Both the position numbers and the translations under genes were made by a program. The notes beneath the pieces are model-generated. The model was not told the origin of the DNA, did no database searches, and worked only from the letters and a program-made list of their open reading frames with translations. 64,000 nt of DNA from Roseiflexus sp034432635 (GTDB taxonomy: Bacteria; Chloroflexota; Chloroflexia; Chloroflexales; Roseiflexaceae). Positions within the stretch are counted from its first letter, which is position 1; each line of letters opens with the position of its first letter. Positions 26,390 to 34,336 of the stretch are shown here, one piece after another. The DNA is taken from NCBI GenBank assembly GCA_034432635.1, contig DAOUBK010000055.1, positions 25,926-89,925 of the forward strand. Direction: 5' to 3'.

Positions 26390-26471
26390 AGAGTAGAGCG
26401 AATTTTATTTCAGTCATCCCCGCTCCTTAATTCCAGTTGCCTGCTAGAGTAGAGCAAAACTTATTTCGGTC
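26390..26471 (+). repeat. Imperfect 26-bp direct repeat, two copies
   Basis: Copies at 26390-26415 and 26446-26471 share AGAGTAGAGC, then a variable AT stretch, then TTATTTC(A/G)GTC. They are 56 bp apart. Confidence 0.65.
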
Positions 26472-26495
26472 TACTCTTCTGCCATCGGTGCTTTG

Positions 26496-27224
26496 TTACG
26501 GACTGTCGATGATCTTCTGGAAATCCTCGAACGGTCGTGCGCCGACCAGGCGTCGTCCGTTGATGTCGAAGACGGGACGTGAGCGTATACCAGCCTCCTG
26601 TGCGGCGCGAAAGTCGGCTTCGATGCGTGTGCGATGCATGCGTGATTGCATACACACACTGTATGCGTTCGTGTCGAGATCGATAGTTTGCGCCAGGTAT
26701 GCCAGTGCTGCGTCGAGATCGTCGGTCGTGTAGAGCGAAATCTGGTTGCGGTAGATGGCATTGCGCATCTCCCAGAATTTACCCTGATCGCCGGCGCACT
26801 CGGCTGCTTCTGCGGCGCGCAGTGATGCTTCTCCCAGTTGCAGAAGATGCCGGTACATGATCCGCGCCCTTCCCGATGCTACATACGTTTCGATAATCTG
26901 CGGCTCGGTCTCTTCCACGTGAAAAGCGCACGCTGTGCAGAGAAAGTCCGAAAATTCCAGGATGGTAACTAGAGCGTTGGGATTTCCCAGATAGTGGTAT
27001 CCTTCGGGTGTGCGTCCGCGTTCCAGTGACACTCTTTCGATTGTCGGCGCCGGTCCATTCCCTGCCGGTGCAGGTGTATCGGATGCAGCCAGCGATGGCG
27101 TGGCAGTCGCAGCAGCGGGAGTGCTCGTCGGCGCTGCGGGAGATGGCGACACGGACGTTGTGCTGCTGCAGGCAGCGATCAGCAGCGACGCCGCCAGAAA
27201 GATAAGTATACCGGTTCTGATCAT
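26496..27224 (-). CDS. DsbA-like thioredoxin-fold lipoprotein
   Basis: In this 242-aa protein the signal ends in a lipobox, SLLIAAC, so Cys20 or so is probably lipidated. A Thr/Pro/Ala linker leads to a DsbA-type domain. LVTILEFSDFLCTACAFHVEE carries the CTAC redox pair, and RIMYRHLLQLGEASLRAAEAAECAGDQ is the helical insertion. AGIRSRPVFDINGRRLVGA near the end holds the cis-Pro-type loop. It likely forms, breaks or carries disulfides outside the membrane. The ATG at 27224 has GGAGGA seven bases upstream and is divergent from the glycosyltransferase gene. Confidence 0.9.
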   Translation of the reverse strand: MIRTGILIFLAASLLIAACSSTTSVSPSPAAPTSTPAAATATPSLAASDTPAPAGNGPAPTIERVSLERGRTPEGYHYLGNPNALVTILEFSDFLCTACAFHVEETEPQIIETYVASGRARIMYRHLLQLGEASLRAAEAAECAGDQGKFWEMRNAIYRNQISLYTTDDLDAALAYLAQTIDLDTNAYSVCMQSRMHRTRIEADFRAAQEAGIRSRPVFDINGRRLVGARPFEDFQKIIDSP

Positions 27225-27309
27225 TGCAGTTCCTCCGACGGTTCTCGCGCGTCGTGCACCACTCTTTACGCGCGGCAAACCGTACTCCACCGGTGGATCA
27301 GACGCAATC

Positions 27310-27318
27310 TGGTATGAT
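27310..27318 (+). promoter_or_regulatory. Extended -10 promoter for the glycosyltransferase gene
   Basis: TGGTATGAT about 50 nt before the chosen ATG. Confidence 0.5.
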
Positions 27319-27367
27319 GGGTGCACCTGATCGTTCCTACCTGTATATAAACGGAGTGCCAACGGGC

Positions 27368-28402
27368 ATGGATGCTCCTCGTATTTCGCTGGTGTGCACA
27401 GTCCGCGATGAGGCTGACAATATCGCCGATCTGATCGACTCGATGCTGGCACAGTCGTTGCCACCCGACGAGATCGTTGTCAATGACTGTCAGAGCCGCG
27501 ATGCAACACCGCAGATCGTTGCTGAGTACATTGCAACTGGTGCGCCGATCCGCCTAGTGCAGGGTGGCAACAACATTCCCTCGGGGCGCAATAACGCCAT
27601 TCGCCACACACGCGGTGCAATCATCGCCTGCACCGATGCCGGGTTGTGGCTCGATCCGCACTGGTTGGAACGCATTACCGCACCGATTCGCAGCGACGTC
27701 GCCGATGTTGTTGGTGGGTTTTTTCGCCCCGCACCCCGCAGTCTGTTCGAACTCGTGCTCGGTGCGACCAATTACCGCGAAGTCGAAGAGATCGATCCGG
27801 TACGCTTTTTGCCGTTCGGCAAGTCGTGCGCCTTCCGGCGCACGGCGTGGGAACAGGTTGGCGGGTATCCTGAATGGGCGAATCACTGCGAAGATGTGGT
27901 GTTTGCGCTGGCGCTCAGGCGTCACGGTTTTCGCTTTGCGTTTGCGCCCGACGCCCTTGTATTCTTTCGTCCCCGCTCGTCGCTGGCGGCATTTGCGCGG
28001 CAGTACTATTTCTATGCGCGCGGCGACGGGGTTGCCGGTCTCTGGACGGTGCGTCACCTCATTCGTTATACAGCATACACAGTAGCAACGATCCTGGTAC
28101 TGGCAAGCCGGCGGCATCCCTGGACGCTGGCGCTCACCGCGGCAGGCGGTTCTGCATATGTGCATAGACCATTGTGGCGTCTCCGTCGTCGCGCACCTGC
28201 ACTGGGCAGTGCAGATCTGATCCGCGCCGCACTCCTGATACCGATCATTCGTCTGGTCGGCGATGGCGCCAAGATGGTCGGCTATCCAGTTGGCGTCGTG
28301 CAGCGGTTCTGTTCGGCATCGTTGCGGGCTGCAGTCGCCGACTATGGAAAAGAGGCGCTACAGCAGCACAACCTGTCCGATCGGCGACACCCCGGCGCGT
28401 AG
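27368..28402 (+). CDS. Family 2 (GT-A) glycosyltransferase
   Basis: In this 344-aa protein the N-terminal nucleotide-binding fold has ISLVCTVRDEADNIADLIDS, LPPDEIVVNDCQSRDATPQI, NNIPSGRNNAIRHTRG and IACTDAGLWLDPHWL. The last provides the metal-binding acidic pair (here D-A-G). The acceptor side has PFGKSCAFRRTAWEQVGGY and HCEDVVFALALRRHGF (ED general base). C-terminal hydrophobic stretches suggest membrane association. The acceptor and sugar are unknown. I chose the ATG at 27368 because the conserved fold begins there. It overlaps the convergent decarboxylase gene by 45 bp. Confidence 0.88.
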   Translation: MDAPRISLVCTVRDEADNIADLIDSMLAQSLPPDEIVVNDCQSRDATPQIVAEYIATGAPIRLVQGGNNIPSGRNNAIRHTRGAIIACTDAGLWLDPHWLERITAPIRSDVADVVGGFFRPAPRSLFELVLGATNYREVEEIDPVRFLPFGKSCAFRRTAWEQVGGYPEWANHCEDVVFALALRRHGFRFAFAPDALVFFRPRSSLAAFARQYYFYARGDGVAGLWTVRHLIRYTAYTVATILVLASRRHPWTLALTAAGGSAYVHRPLWRLRRRAPALGSADLIRAALLIPIIRLVGDGAKMVGYPVGVVQRFCSASLRAAVADYGKEALQQHNLSDRRHPGA

Positions 28403-29032
28403 ATGGGCGCCGGGAGCAGGATACCACTCGATCAGGTCGCGTGGCGCCAGCAGATCAACCCGGCTTCCAAAGCGCACGCGGCTCAGTCGTTGACCGGTGC
28501 GCACCCAGTCGCCCAATCGCACCAGCGGCGTCACGTGCTGCCCGCGAAAGCGCGTTGTCGCCACGAGCAGCAGTGGTCCCCACACCGTCGAGATGCCGAT
28601 GAAGAGACGCTCAGGGCGGTACGTTTCGCGCAGTTCACGGAACAGTACCGGATCGGCGCTTTGATGTTCAAGGTAATCGATGCTGCCGGCAGCAGGACTA
28701 CGTTGCACCGCAACATCGAGAGGGGAGACGTTGATCGTCAACTGAATCGCATCGGTATGCAGAAAGCGATGCTCGTAAACTTCGGTTGTGCCATGTGTCA
28801 CCCCATCGGCTGGTGCGAAGAGCGCATCGGCGTTATCGGGCGTGGTGCGTTCCGGATCGCGGCAGACGAGCGCGGCAAGCGCCGTCACCGCCAGTGGCAG
28901 CGGCGCGAGGCGTGGACGAACACGCAGCAAAATGCCGGTCAGACCGACACCCAGCCCTACGATGGGTGTTGCAACCGGTTCGAGTCCAGGGATTCGCGGT
29001 AGCGATTCGGGTGCCGGACGGTTGTCGATCAT
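28358..29032 (-). CDS. Phosphatidylserine decarboxylase-like proenzyme
   Basis: In this 224-aa protein a hydrophobic N-terminal segment (VATPIVGLGVGLTGILL) is followed by LVCRDPERTTP and the PSD motif FAPADGVTHGT. INVSPLDVAVQRSPAAG and the self-cleavage region RVRFGSRVDLLAP come later; the Ser would become the pyruvoyl group. The short FGS form rather than LGST places it with the smaller PSD class. Expected role is decarboxylation of phosphatidylserine to phosphatidylethanolamine at the membrane. The start is uncertain: ATG 29032 lacks a clear ribosome site, while ATG 29098 lies inside the rimM end. Confidence 0.82.
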   Translation of the reverse strand: MIDNRPAPESLPRIPGLEPVATPIVGLGVGLTGILLRVRPRLAPLPLAVTALAALVCRDPERTTPDNADALFAPADGVTHGTTEVYEHRFLHTDAIQLTINVSPLDVAVQRSPAAGSIDYLEHQSADPVLFRELRETYRPERLFIGISTVWGPLLLVATTRFRGQHVTPLVRLGDWVRTGQRLSRVRFGSRVDLLAPRDLIEWYPAPGAHLRAGVSPIGQVVLL

Positions 29033-29075
29033 GCTGGATAGAGCCTTTGGGTCCTTGAAACAATGTTTGAGGGGA

Positions 29076-29621
29076 TTATCCCTCCTGATCATCGTCATCG
29101 ATCAAGCCGGGGATCAGGCGTACCACGATCTGCCCAGCTGCAACATCGAGGCGTTCGACCACATCGTGGATCATCGGCAGCAATGTATCGGAACGTCCCT
29201 GACGTTCCACGACGATCACATCATTCGCCCCGGTCTGCACCACTTCGCGCACGATGCCAATTTCGCCGCCACCACTCTCGATCACCCGCAGACCGTACAG
29301 TTGATGAAGAAAATACTCATCTTCGGCAAGCGGCGCAGCATCGCACTCACGGATCGTCACTTCTGCGCCGCGCAGCGCCTCAGCCGCCGTCCGGTCGGTC
29401 ACGCCGCCCAATGTCAGAATGAGAACCCCCGCTTTTGGTTCATGAACGCGCTGCAACGTAAATGGGCGACGCTCTTCCCCCAGAAAGACAGTTCGCACAC
29501 GACGGCGAAGATGATCGACCTGATCGGTTATCGCACGAATTTTGATCTCACCGCGCAGACCGAAGGCGTCGATCACCTTGCCGATCAACAGCACTTCATC
29601 AGCGGCAGGCCGGTCTTCCAT
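29076..29621 (-). CDS. rimM: 16S rRNA-processing protein RimM
   Basis: In this 181-aa protein the N-terminal RimM barrel has LLIGKVIDAFGLRGEIKI. The C-terminal PRC-like barrel has LAEDEYFLHQLYGLRVIE, IGIVREVVQTGANDVIVVE and LLPMIHDVVERLDVAAGQIVV, ending with an acidic tail. It assists maturation of the 30S head by binding S19. Placement after ffh, rpsP and the KH protein is a classic arrangement. The start codon is 4 bp past the KH stop, with AGGA overlapping that stop. Confidence 0.95.
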   Translation of the reverse strand: MEDRPAADEVLLIGKVIDAFGLRGEIKIRAITDQVDHLRRRVRTVFLGEERRPFTLQRVHEPKAGVLILTLGGVTDRTAAEALRGAEVTIRECDAAPLAEDEYFLHQLYGLRVIESGGGEIGIVREVVQTGANDVIVVERQGRSDTLLPMIHDVVERLDVAAGQIVVRLIPGLIDDDDQEG

Positions 29622-29625
29622 CGTC

Positions 29626-29853
29626 CTAATCAATATCGACATGAACACGCTTGTGGCGCCGTGCTGCTGCCACGCTCATCAGATCGCGGATAGCTTTAGC
29701 GACCCGCCCGCTGCGCCCGATAACCTTGCCGGTCTCATCAGGCGCAACCGTCAACTGATATGTCACCGTATGGCGCCCTGTCCGTTCCTTGATCGTGACT
29801 GCTTCGGGATGATCAACCAGATTGGTCGCCAGATATTCCAGCAACGCTTTCAT
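29626..29853 (-). CDS. khpA: KH-domain RNA-binding protein (KhpA/YlqC)
   Basis: In this 75-aa protein, MKALLEYLATNLVDHPEAV is followed by a KH core whose GxxG loop is in DETGKVIGRSGRVAKAIRDL. Length and neighbours (rpsP upstream, rimM downstream) match the KhpA family of small RNA-binding proteins. The ATG at 29853 has AAGGG eight bases upstream and is 4 bp after the rpsP stop. Confidence 0.93.
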   Translation of the reverse strand: MKALLEYLATNLVDHPEAVTIKERTGRHTVTYQLTVAPDETGKVIGRSGRVAKAIRDLMSVAAARRHKRVHVDID

Positions 29854-29857
29854 AGGG

Positions 29858-30145
29858 TTACCCTTCGACCGGTGTGGTTGCAACTGGGATTGGTTTCCCA
29901 TCGGCGTCGAGCACGCCGACCTGTTTCAGCAGGCGTACAACCGTTTCTGAGGGCTGCGCACCGACGCTTAGCCAGTAACGCACGCGATCAGCCTTCACAT
30001 TCAACTCTTTCGGCTGGCGCACCGGATTGTAATGCCCGACGATTTCGATAAACTTGCCATCGCGTGGGGCACGCGAATCGGCAACGACCAGGCGATAGCT
30101 TGGTTGTTTGGTTTTACCCATCCGACGGAGACGAATTGTAACCAT
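29858..30145 (-). CDS. rpsP: 30S ribosomal protein S16
   Basis: This 95-aa protein opens MVTIRLRRMGKTKQPSYRLV, the family signature, continuing VADSRAPRDGKFIEIVGHYNP. The normal S16 core is followed by a short C-terminal extension ending ATTPVEG. It is the second gene of the ffh operon, 29 bp after the ffh stop. An upstream GGAGGA is rather far (12 nt) from the ATG. Confidence 0.97.
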   Translation of the reverse strand: MVTIRLRRMGKTKQPSYRLVVADSRAPRDGKFIEIVGHYNPVRQPKELNVKADRVRYWLSVGAQPSETVVRLLKQVGVLDADGKPIPVATTPVEG

Positions 30146-30174
30146 TGCGCTGACTATTCCTCCACTACTGCTCA

Positions 30175-31509
30175 TTAACGCATCCGACGCATCAATTCGC
30201 GCGGATCGATACCACCTTTGCCGCCCATGCGTTTCATCATCCGCTGCATCTGGCGGAACTGATTGACCAGTTGCGTCACTTCCTGCACCTGGGTGCCGCT
30301 ACCACGCGCGATGCGCTCTTTGCGCCGGCCCTTGATCAGGTCGGGGTTGCGGCGTTCTTCCTTTGTCATCGAAAAGATGATCGCTTCAATCTTTTTCAAG
30401 TCCTTTTCGGTGATGATCTCCTCGCGCGCCAGTTTATCGAGCCCCGGAATCATACCCAGGATCTGCTGAAGCGGACCGAGTTTACGCATCTGCTGCATCG
30501 AAACCAGGAAATCCTCGAAGTCGAACGACCCCTTGACCAGTTTCTTCTGCATTTTACGCGCCTGCTCTTCATCGTAGATCGCTTCGGCGCGCTCGATCAG
30601 CGACAGCACATCGCCCATGCCCAGAATACGCGACGCCAGTCGGTCTGGGTGGAACGGTTCGATCGTGCTGGCTTCGACCTTTTCGCCCGAACCAAGGAAC
30701 TTGATCGGTACGCCGGTGACGGCGCGCACCGACAGGGCAGCGCCGCCGCGCGCATCGCCATCGACCTTGGTAAAGATGATACCGGTCAGCCCCACACGCC
30801 GGTTGAACTCCTCAGCAACGCGCACTGCCTCCTGACCGATCATTGCATCGACGACCAGCAACCGCTCGACTGGCTCAACGGCGGCGTTGATCTGTTCCAG
30901 TTCCACCATAAGCGGCTCATCAATCTGAAGCCGACCGGCGGTGTCGATGATAACGTGGGTCAGGTTCTCGTCGCGGGCGCGGCGCAGCGCGTGGCGCGTA
31001 ATGTCTGGCGGGCTGACCTGTGTGCCTTCCGCGTGCACCGGGATGCCGAGTTGACGCCCCAGTGACTCGAGTTGCGTAATCGCTGCTGGGCGATAGATGT
31101 CGGCGGCGACCAGGAGCGGTCGTTTGCCTTTCTTGCGCAGCCAGAGAGCCAGTTTGGCGGCGGTCGTCGTCTTACCGGAACCCTGCAAACCGATCAGCAT
31201 GATGACCGTCGGACCCGGACGCGCTTCGGCAAGCGGCACATTCGCCTGTCCAAGCAGGTCGATCAGTTCCTGATGAACGATCTTAATTACCTGCTGGACC
31301 GGTGTCAGGCTTTTGGCAACCTCTTCGCCGATCGCTTTTTCGGTGACGCGCGCAACGAAATCGCGTACCACTTTGAGGTTGACATCCGCCTCGAGCAGCG
31401 CGATGCGCACCTGTTTCATCGCCTCGCGCACGTCTTCCTCGGTCAGTTTGCCTTTACCGCCGAGTTTTTGAAAGACCGCCTGCAATCGGTCGGAGAGACT
31501 TTCAAACAT
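30175..31509 (-). CDS. ffh: Signal recognition particle GTPase Ffh (SRP54)
   Basis: This 444-aa protein has an N domain (MFESLSDRLQAVFQKLGGKG) and a G domain with P-loop GLQGSGKTTTAAKLA. Further G-domain motifs are DIYRPAAITQLESLG, IDTAGRLQIDEPLM, TKVDGDARGGAALSV and GSGEKVEAS. The methionine-rich M domain (FLVSMQQMRKLGPLQQILGM, then MQRMMKRMGGKGG) binds 4.5S RNA and signal sequences. It targets ribosomes making membrane proteins to FtsY. A strong promoter precedes it and a terminator-like hairpin lies in its leader. Confidence 0.97.
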   Translation of the reverse strand: MFESLSDRLQAVFQKLGGKGKLTEEDVREAMKQVRIALLEADVNLKVVRDFVARVTEKAIGEEVAKSLTPVQQVIKIVHQELIDLLGQANVPLAEARPGPTVIMLIGLQGSGKTTTAAKLALWLRKKGKRPLLVAADIYRPAAITQLESLGRQLGIPVHAEGTQVSPPDITRHALRRARDENLTHVIIDTAGRLQIDEPLMVELEQINAAVEPVERLLVVDAMIGQEAVRVAEEFNRRVGLTGIIFTKVDGDARGGAALSVRAVTGVPIKFLGSGEKVEASTIEPFHPDRLASRILGMGDVLSLIERAEAIYDEEQARKMQKKLVKGSFDFEDFLVSMQQMRKLGPLQQILGMIPGLDKLAREEIITEKDLKKIEAIIFSMTKEERRNPDLIKGRRKERIARGSGTQVQEVTQLVNQFRQMQRMMKRMGGKGGIDPRELMRRMR

Positions 31510-31530
31510 GGCGCGACTCGCACTTCACAC

Positions 31531-31552
31531 AAAAAAGCGGCGATCTACCGCT
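31531..31552 (-). terminator. Intrinsic terminator-like hairpin in the ffh leader
   Basis: On the minus strand AGCGG, a 7-nt loop and CCGCT are followed by six Ts. It ends transcripts from the exporter genes. But it also lies downstream of the ffh promoter, only about 5 nt after the predicted start. Confidence 0.65.
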
Positions 31553-31563
31553 CTAAGCATCAC

Positions 31564-31592
31564 ATTGTAGCCAGAATCCGCCACTGCGTCAA
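31564..31592 (-). promoter_or_regulatory. Promoter of the ffh-rpsP-khpA-rimM operon
   Basis: On the minus strand TTGACG (31587-31592), a 17-nt spacer and TACAAT (31564-31569). The predicted start is near 31557. Confidence 0.7.
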
Positions 31593-31593
31593 A

Positions 31594-33042
31594 TTATCCA
31601 TAGAGCGCCGCCAATACACGCGTCGTGATCTGTTGCTGCACGATCCCTGCCAGCAGGAACATCGGCAGCAGGACGAACAGCCATACTTTAGCGAACTGCG
31701 CCAGTGACCACAAGATGTTCTGTCCGACGGTGAATCCTTTAGGGGGTGCCATCACGGCGGCGCCGATGCGGATTCCAAGGGCAGCGCCCAGGATCGCTGC
31801 GGGCAGTTCGATGATGCCGTGGGGGAGGACGTAGCCGATCACGAACTGAAGCGGGCTGAGCGGACCGAGTGACATCCAGTCGCCGCCAGCTGCCGCGAGT
31901 GCGCTGGTGATGTAGCCGATACCGCCAAACGCAAAGAAGGGCACCATAAGCGAAAAGATGCCGAAGGTAAAGGTTGCCAGCAGTGCGGTGATCAGCAGGC
32001 GCGCGCTATTGGCGATGCCGGTAAAGATGCCGAGTGCCAGGTCTGGTTCCGGTGTGACGCCGACGCGCCCCGGTGATTGACCGATCCGGTCGAAGAATCC
32101 ACCGAGGAGCGGACCACACAGCGCACCGGCGATTGCCGCGATAAGAGCGATCAAGATTGGCAGACGGTAATCACGCAGCATGGCTGGCAACTCATGCCAG
32201 TAGAACTGGCGCAGTGAGAATGACCGACCGGCGTATGTTGCCGGCGGTACGCCTGCCGCTCGATACTCGCGTAGGAATGTCAGGAATGTACTGGCGATGT
32301 GGCGCAGGTTCAACTGTTCATGCTCGCGCGACAGTATCTCCTCGCGGTTGAACGTTCCCATGCCGGTGCGTGTCAGCACGGCGGCAACGACGAGTAGAAG
32401 GACGACTGCCAGCCAGAGCACATCCCAGCGCCGTGCAATGATCAGGAGCGCCTCGAGTTGAATGATCGCCGCCGTTGGCAGCAGCACGAAGCTGGCAAGC
32501 AGGTTGGCGGCGCGAATACTGGTGGTGTGGCTGGAGATGATCACTGCACCGGCGACCATAACCACCGATTTGACCAGAATGAGGAGCAGCACCACGACCA
32601 GATACTCGAAGTTGAGACCATCGAAAAAGAGGTCGGGTTCACGGATGCGCAGCGAAAAGCCGAAGATCGCCATCGCCAGGAATGACGACATCAACGGCGG
32701 AATGAGCGATGAGATCAGTTTTCCCAGGTAGAGCGCATTGTCGGAGAGTGGCATCGAAAGCAGCGCCTCGAGACTGTTGCGTTCACGCTCGCCAACGAAC
32801 GACTCCAGCGCAGTGATCAGCGAAAACGATGCCGGAATGAAGCCGACGAGCAGCATAGCAAACGGGATAAGGCGCACGACCGATCCACGATCCCCCACGA
32901 AGTCGATGGCGATGCTCGACGCGGCGATCAAGAGTTGCGGCAGTACGAACGTCAGGATGAAGATCGGCACAAGAATCCGCCAGTCAGTCAATGTGTCGTT
33001 GATTTCACGGCGAACAATGGTGCGAATGGCGACTGCGCTCAT
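31594..33042 (-). CDS. ABC-2-type transporter permease
   Basis: This 482-aa membrane protein opens MSAVAIRTIVRREINDTLTD and has a first helix (ILVPIFILTFVLPQLLIA). The ABC-2/NatB-like segment is ALESFVGERERNSLEALLSMPLSDNALYLGK. Further helix pairs include a long insertion at about 300-400, and VIGYVLPHGIIELPAAILGAALG near the end resembles the SpoIIM/stage II membrane fold. With the ATPase gene 37 bp upstream it forms an exporter of unknown substrate. The ATG has AGGAGTGAG in front. Confidence 0.87.
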   Translation of the reverse strand: MSAVAIRTIVRREINDTLTDWRILVPIFILTFVLPQLLIAASSIAIDFVGDRGSVVRLIPFAMLLVGFIPASFSLITALESFVGERERNSLEALLSMPLSDNALYLGKLISSLIPPLMSSFLAMAIFGFSLRIREPDLFFDGLNFEYLVVVLLLILVKSVVMVAGAVIISSHTTSIRAANLLASFVLLPTAAIIQLEALLIIARRWDVLWLAVVLLLVVAAVLTRTGMGTFNREEILSREHEQLNLRHIASTFLTFLREYRAAGVPPATYAGRSFSLRQFYWHELPAMLRDYRLPILIALIAAIAGALCGPLLGGFFDRIGQSPGRVGVTPEPDLALGIFTGIANSARLLITALLATFTFGIFSLMVPFFAFGGIGYITSALAAAGGDWMSLGPLSPLQFVIGYVLPHGIIELPAAILGAALGIRIGAAVMAPPKGFTVGQNILWSLAQFAKVWLFVLLPMFLLAGIVQQQITTRVLAALYG

Positions 33043-33079
33043 AGCTCACTCCTGAAATGGTTTCCGGCTTCTGCGCCAG

Positions 33080-34084
33080 CTACCGGCTCTTAGCCAATTC
33101 CGGCGCTGGTTGCTCGACCCGCGGGGCGCTGGCAGGCTGGTGCGCCTTTCCCGATCTGGCGGTCGTCCGGTCGTTGCCTGCAATGATTTCCAGGTACACG
33201 TCCTCCAGACGGCGTGGCAGTTCGTTGAGCGCAACAATCGGAATACCAGCAGCAGTGAGGCGCGCAACGAGTTGCGGGTTGGCATGATGCGCGTCGTCGG
33301 TGTGATAGTAGATACATTCGCCATCGATCCGATCAATGTGCACCAGGCCATCGAGGAAGCCAGCCGCAGCGGCGGCTGAGGTCGCCAGCCGGAGTTCCCA
33401 GCGCGGCGCACCCAAAAACTGACGGGTCAGTTGAGCAAAAGTGCCCTCAGCAACGATCGTGCCGTTCCGAATGATAACGATGCGGTCGGCAAGTTCTTCT
33501 GCCTCGGTCAGATTATGGGTGGTGAGCAGGATGGTACGCCGTGCGGCGCGCAATTCCAGCATAGCGTCGCGCACCTGACGGGCGCTGTGCGGATCCATTG
33601 CCGTGGTGGGTTCATCCAGATACAGCACCGGCGGATCGTGGATCAGCGCCCGGATCAGCGCGATCTTTTGTTTCATGCCTTTGGAGAAACTGTCCAACCG
33701 CTTCTCGCGCGCGTCCCACAGACCGAACTGACGGAGCAACTGCTCGGCACGACGGGCGCTGTCAACAGCCGACATCCCCTGCAATGCGCCAAAGAAGCAG
33801 AGATAGTCCTGTGGACGCATCCGCAGATAGAGACCGGGGAATTCGGTAAGCAACCCGACCACGCGGCGCACCTCGCGCGCCTGTTCGACGACATCGTATC
33901 CTGCGACCCGGGCATACCCGCTGGAAGGGCGGAGAATTGCGCCCAGCATACGCACGGTTGTCGTTTTGCCGGCGCCATTTGGTCCGAGCAGCGCAACGAC
34001 TTCACCGGGATCGACGTTGAGCGTCACACCGCGAACAGCGTGGAATGCGCCGAAGATTTTGTGGAGATTGTGCGCTTCGATCAT
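33080..34084 (-). CDS. ABC transporter ATP-binding protein
   Basis: In this 334-aa protein Walker A is LLGPNGAGKTTTVRML (residues 36-51). The Q-loop is LTEFPGLYLRM, the degenerate signature region is LDSFSKGMKQKIALIRALIH, Walker B is PVLYLDEPTTAMDP and the switch His is in ILLTTHNLTEAEELAD. The DrrA/CcmA-type fold is followed by a 100-aa C-terminal domain. It energises the ABC-2 permease encoded 37 bp downstream. The real start is the ATG at 34084 (MIEAHNLHKIFG); open sequence further upstream is antisense to mreB and is not coding. Confidence 0.95.
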   Translation of the reverse strand: MIEAHNLHKIFGAFHAVRGVTLNVDPGEVVALLGPNGAGKTTTVRMLGAILRPSSGYARVAGYDVVEQAREVRRVVGLLTEFPGLYLRMRPQDYLCFFGALQGMSAVDSARRAEQLLRQFGLWDAREKRLDSFSKGMKQKIALIRALIHDPPVLYLDEPTTAMDPHSARQVRDAMLELRAARRTILLTTHNLTEAEELADRIVIIRNGTIVAEGTFAQLTRQFLGAPRWELRLATSAAAAAGFLDGLVHIDRIDGECIYYHTDDAHHANPQLVARLTAAGIPIVALNELPRRLEDVYLEIIAGNDRTTARSGKAHQPASAPRVEQPAPELAKSR

Positions 34085-34164
34085 GTTTTTGTGTGAATGC
34101 TGGCTGAAAGGATTGCATCGCCGGTGTGATGAACGAACCTGCAATGCATGTAGCTCATACGCAA

Positions 34165-34173
34165 AGTATACCA
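34165..34173 (-). promoter_or_regulatory. Extended -10 promoter for the ABC exporter
   Basis: The minus strand reads TGGTATACT (-10 at 34165-34170), about 80 nt before the ATPase ATG. Confidence 0.5.
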
Positions 34174-34252
34174 GCCTGCACATCGACGTGATAGACCCTG
34201 ACGATTGCAATACGAGTGCAACCTTGTAGCAGGATGTGGTATGTGTATGGTA

Positions 34253-34261
34253 TGGTATAAT
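34253..34261 (+). promoter_or_regulatory. Extended -10 promoter of the mreB operon
   Basis: TGGTATAAT with a perfect -10 at 34256-34261, about 75 nt before the mreB GTG. No convincing -35. Confidence 0.6.
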
Positions 34262-34336
34262 GCGCGCCGGTGAACATGATAAACATAAAATAGTCGTTCC
34301 GGCGTTTCTGCCGATAGAGACAGGTGAGAGGGTCGC

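Larger units (their letters stand above)
26169..26495. other. Structured intergenic region between convergent genes
   Basis: This 327-bp stretch has no plausible gene. It contains an 18-bp perfect palindrome (26237-26254), a 12-bp interrupted stem (26253-26300), a GC hairpin (26332-26353) and a direct imperfect repeat (26390-26415 and 26446-26471). It may hold terminators for both flanking genes, but no T-run follows the hairpins. Confidence 0.7.
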
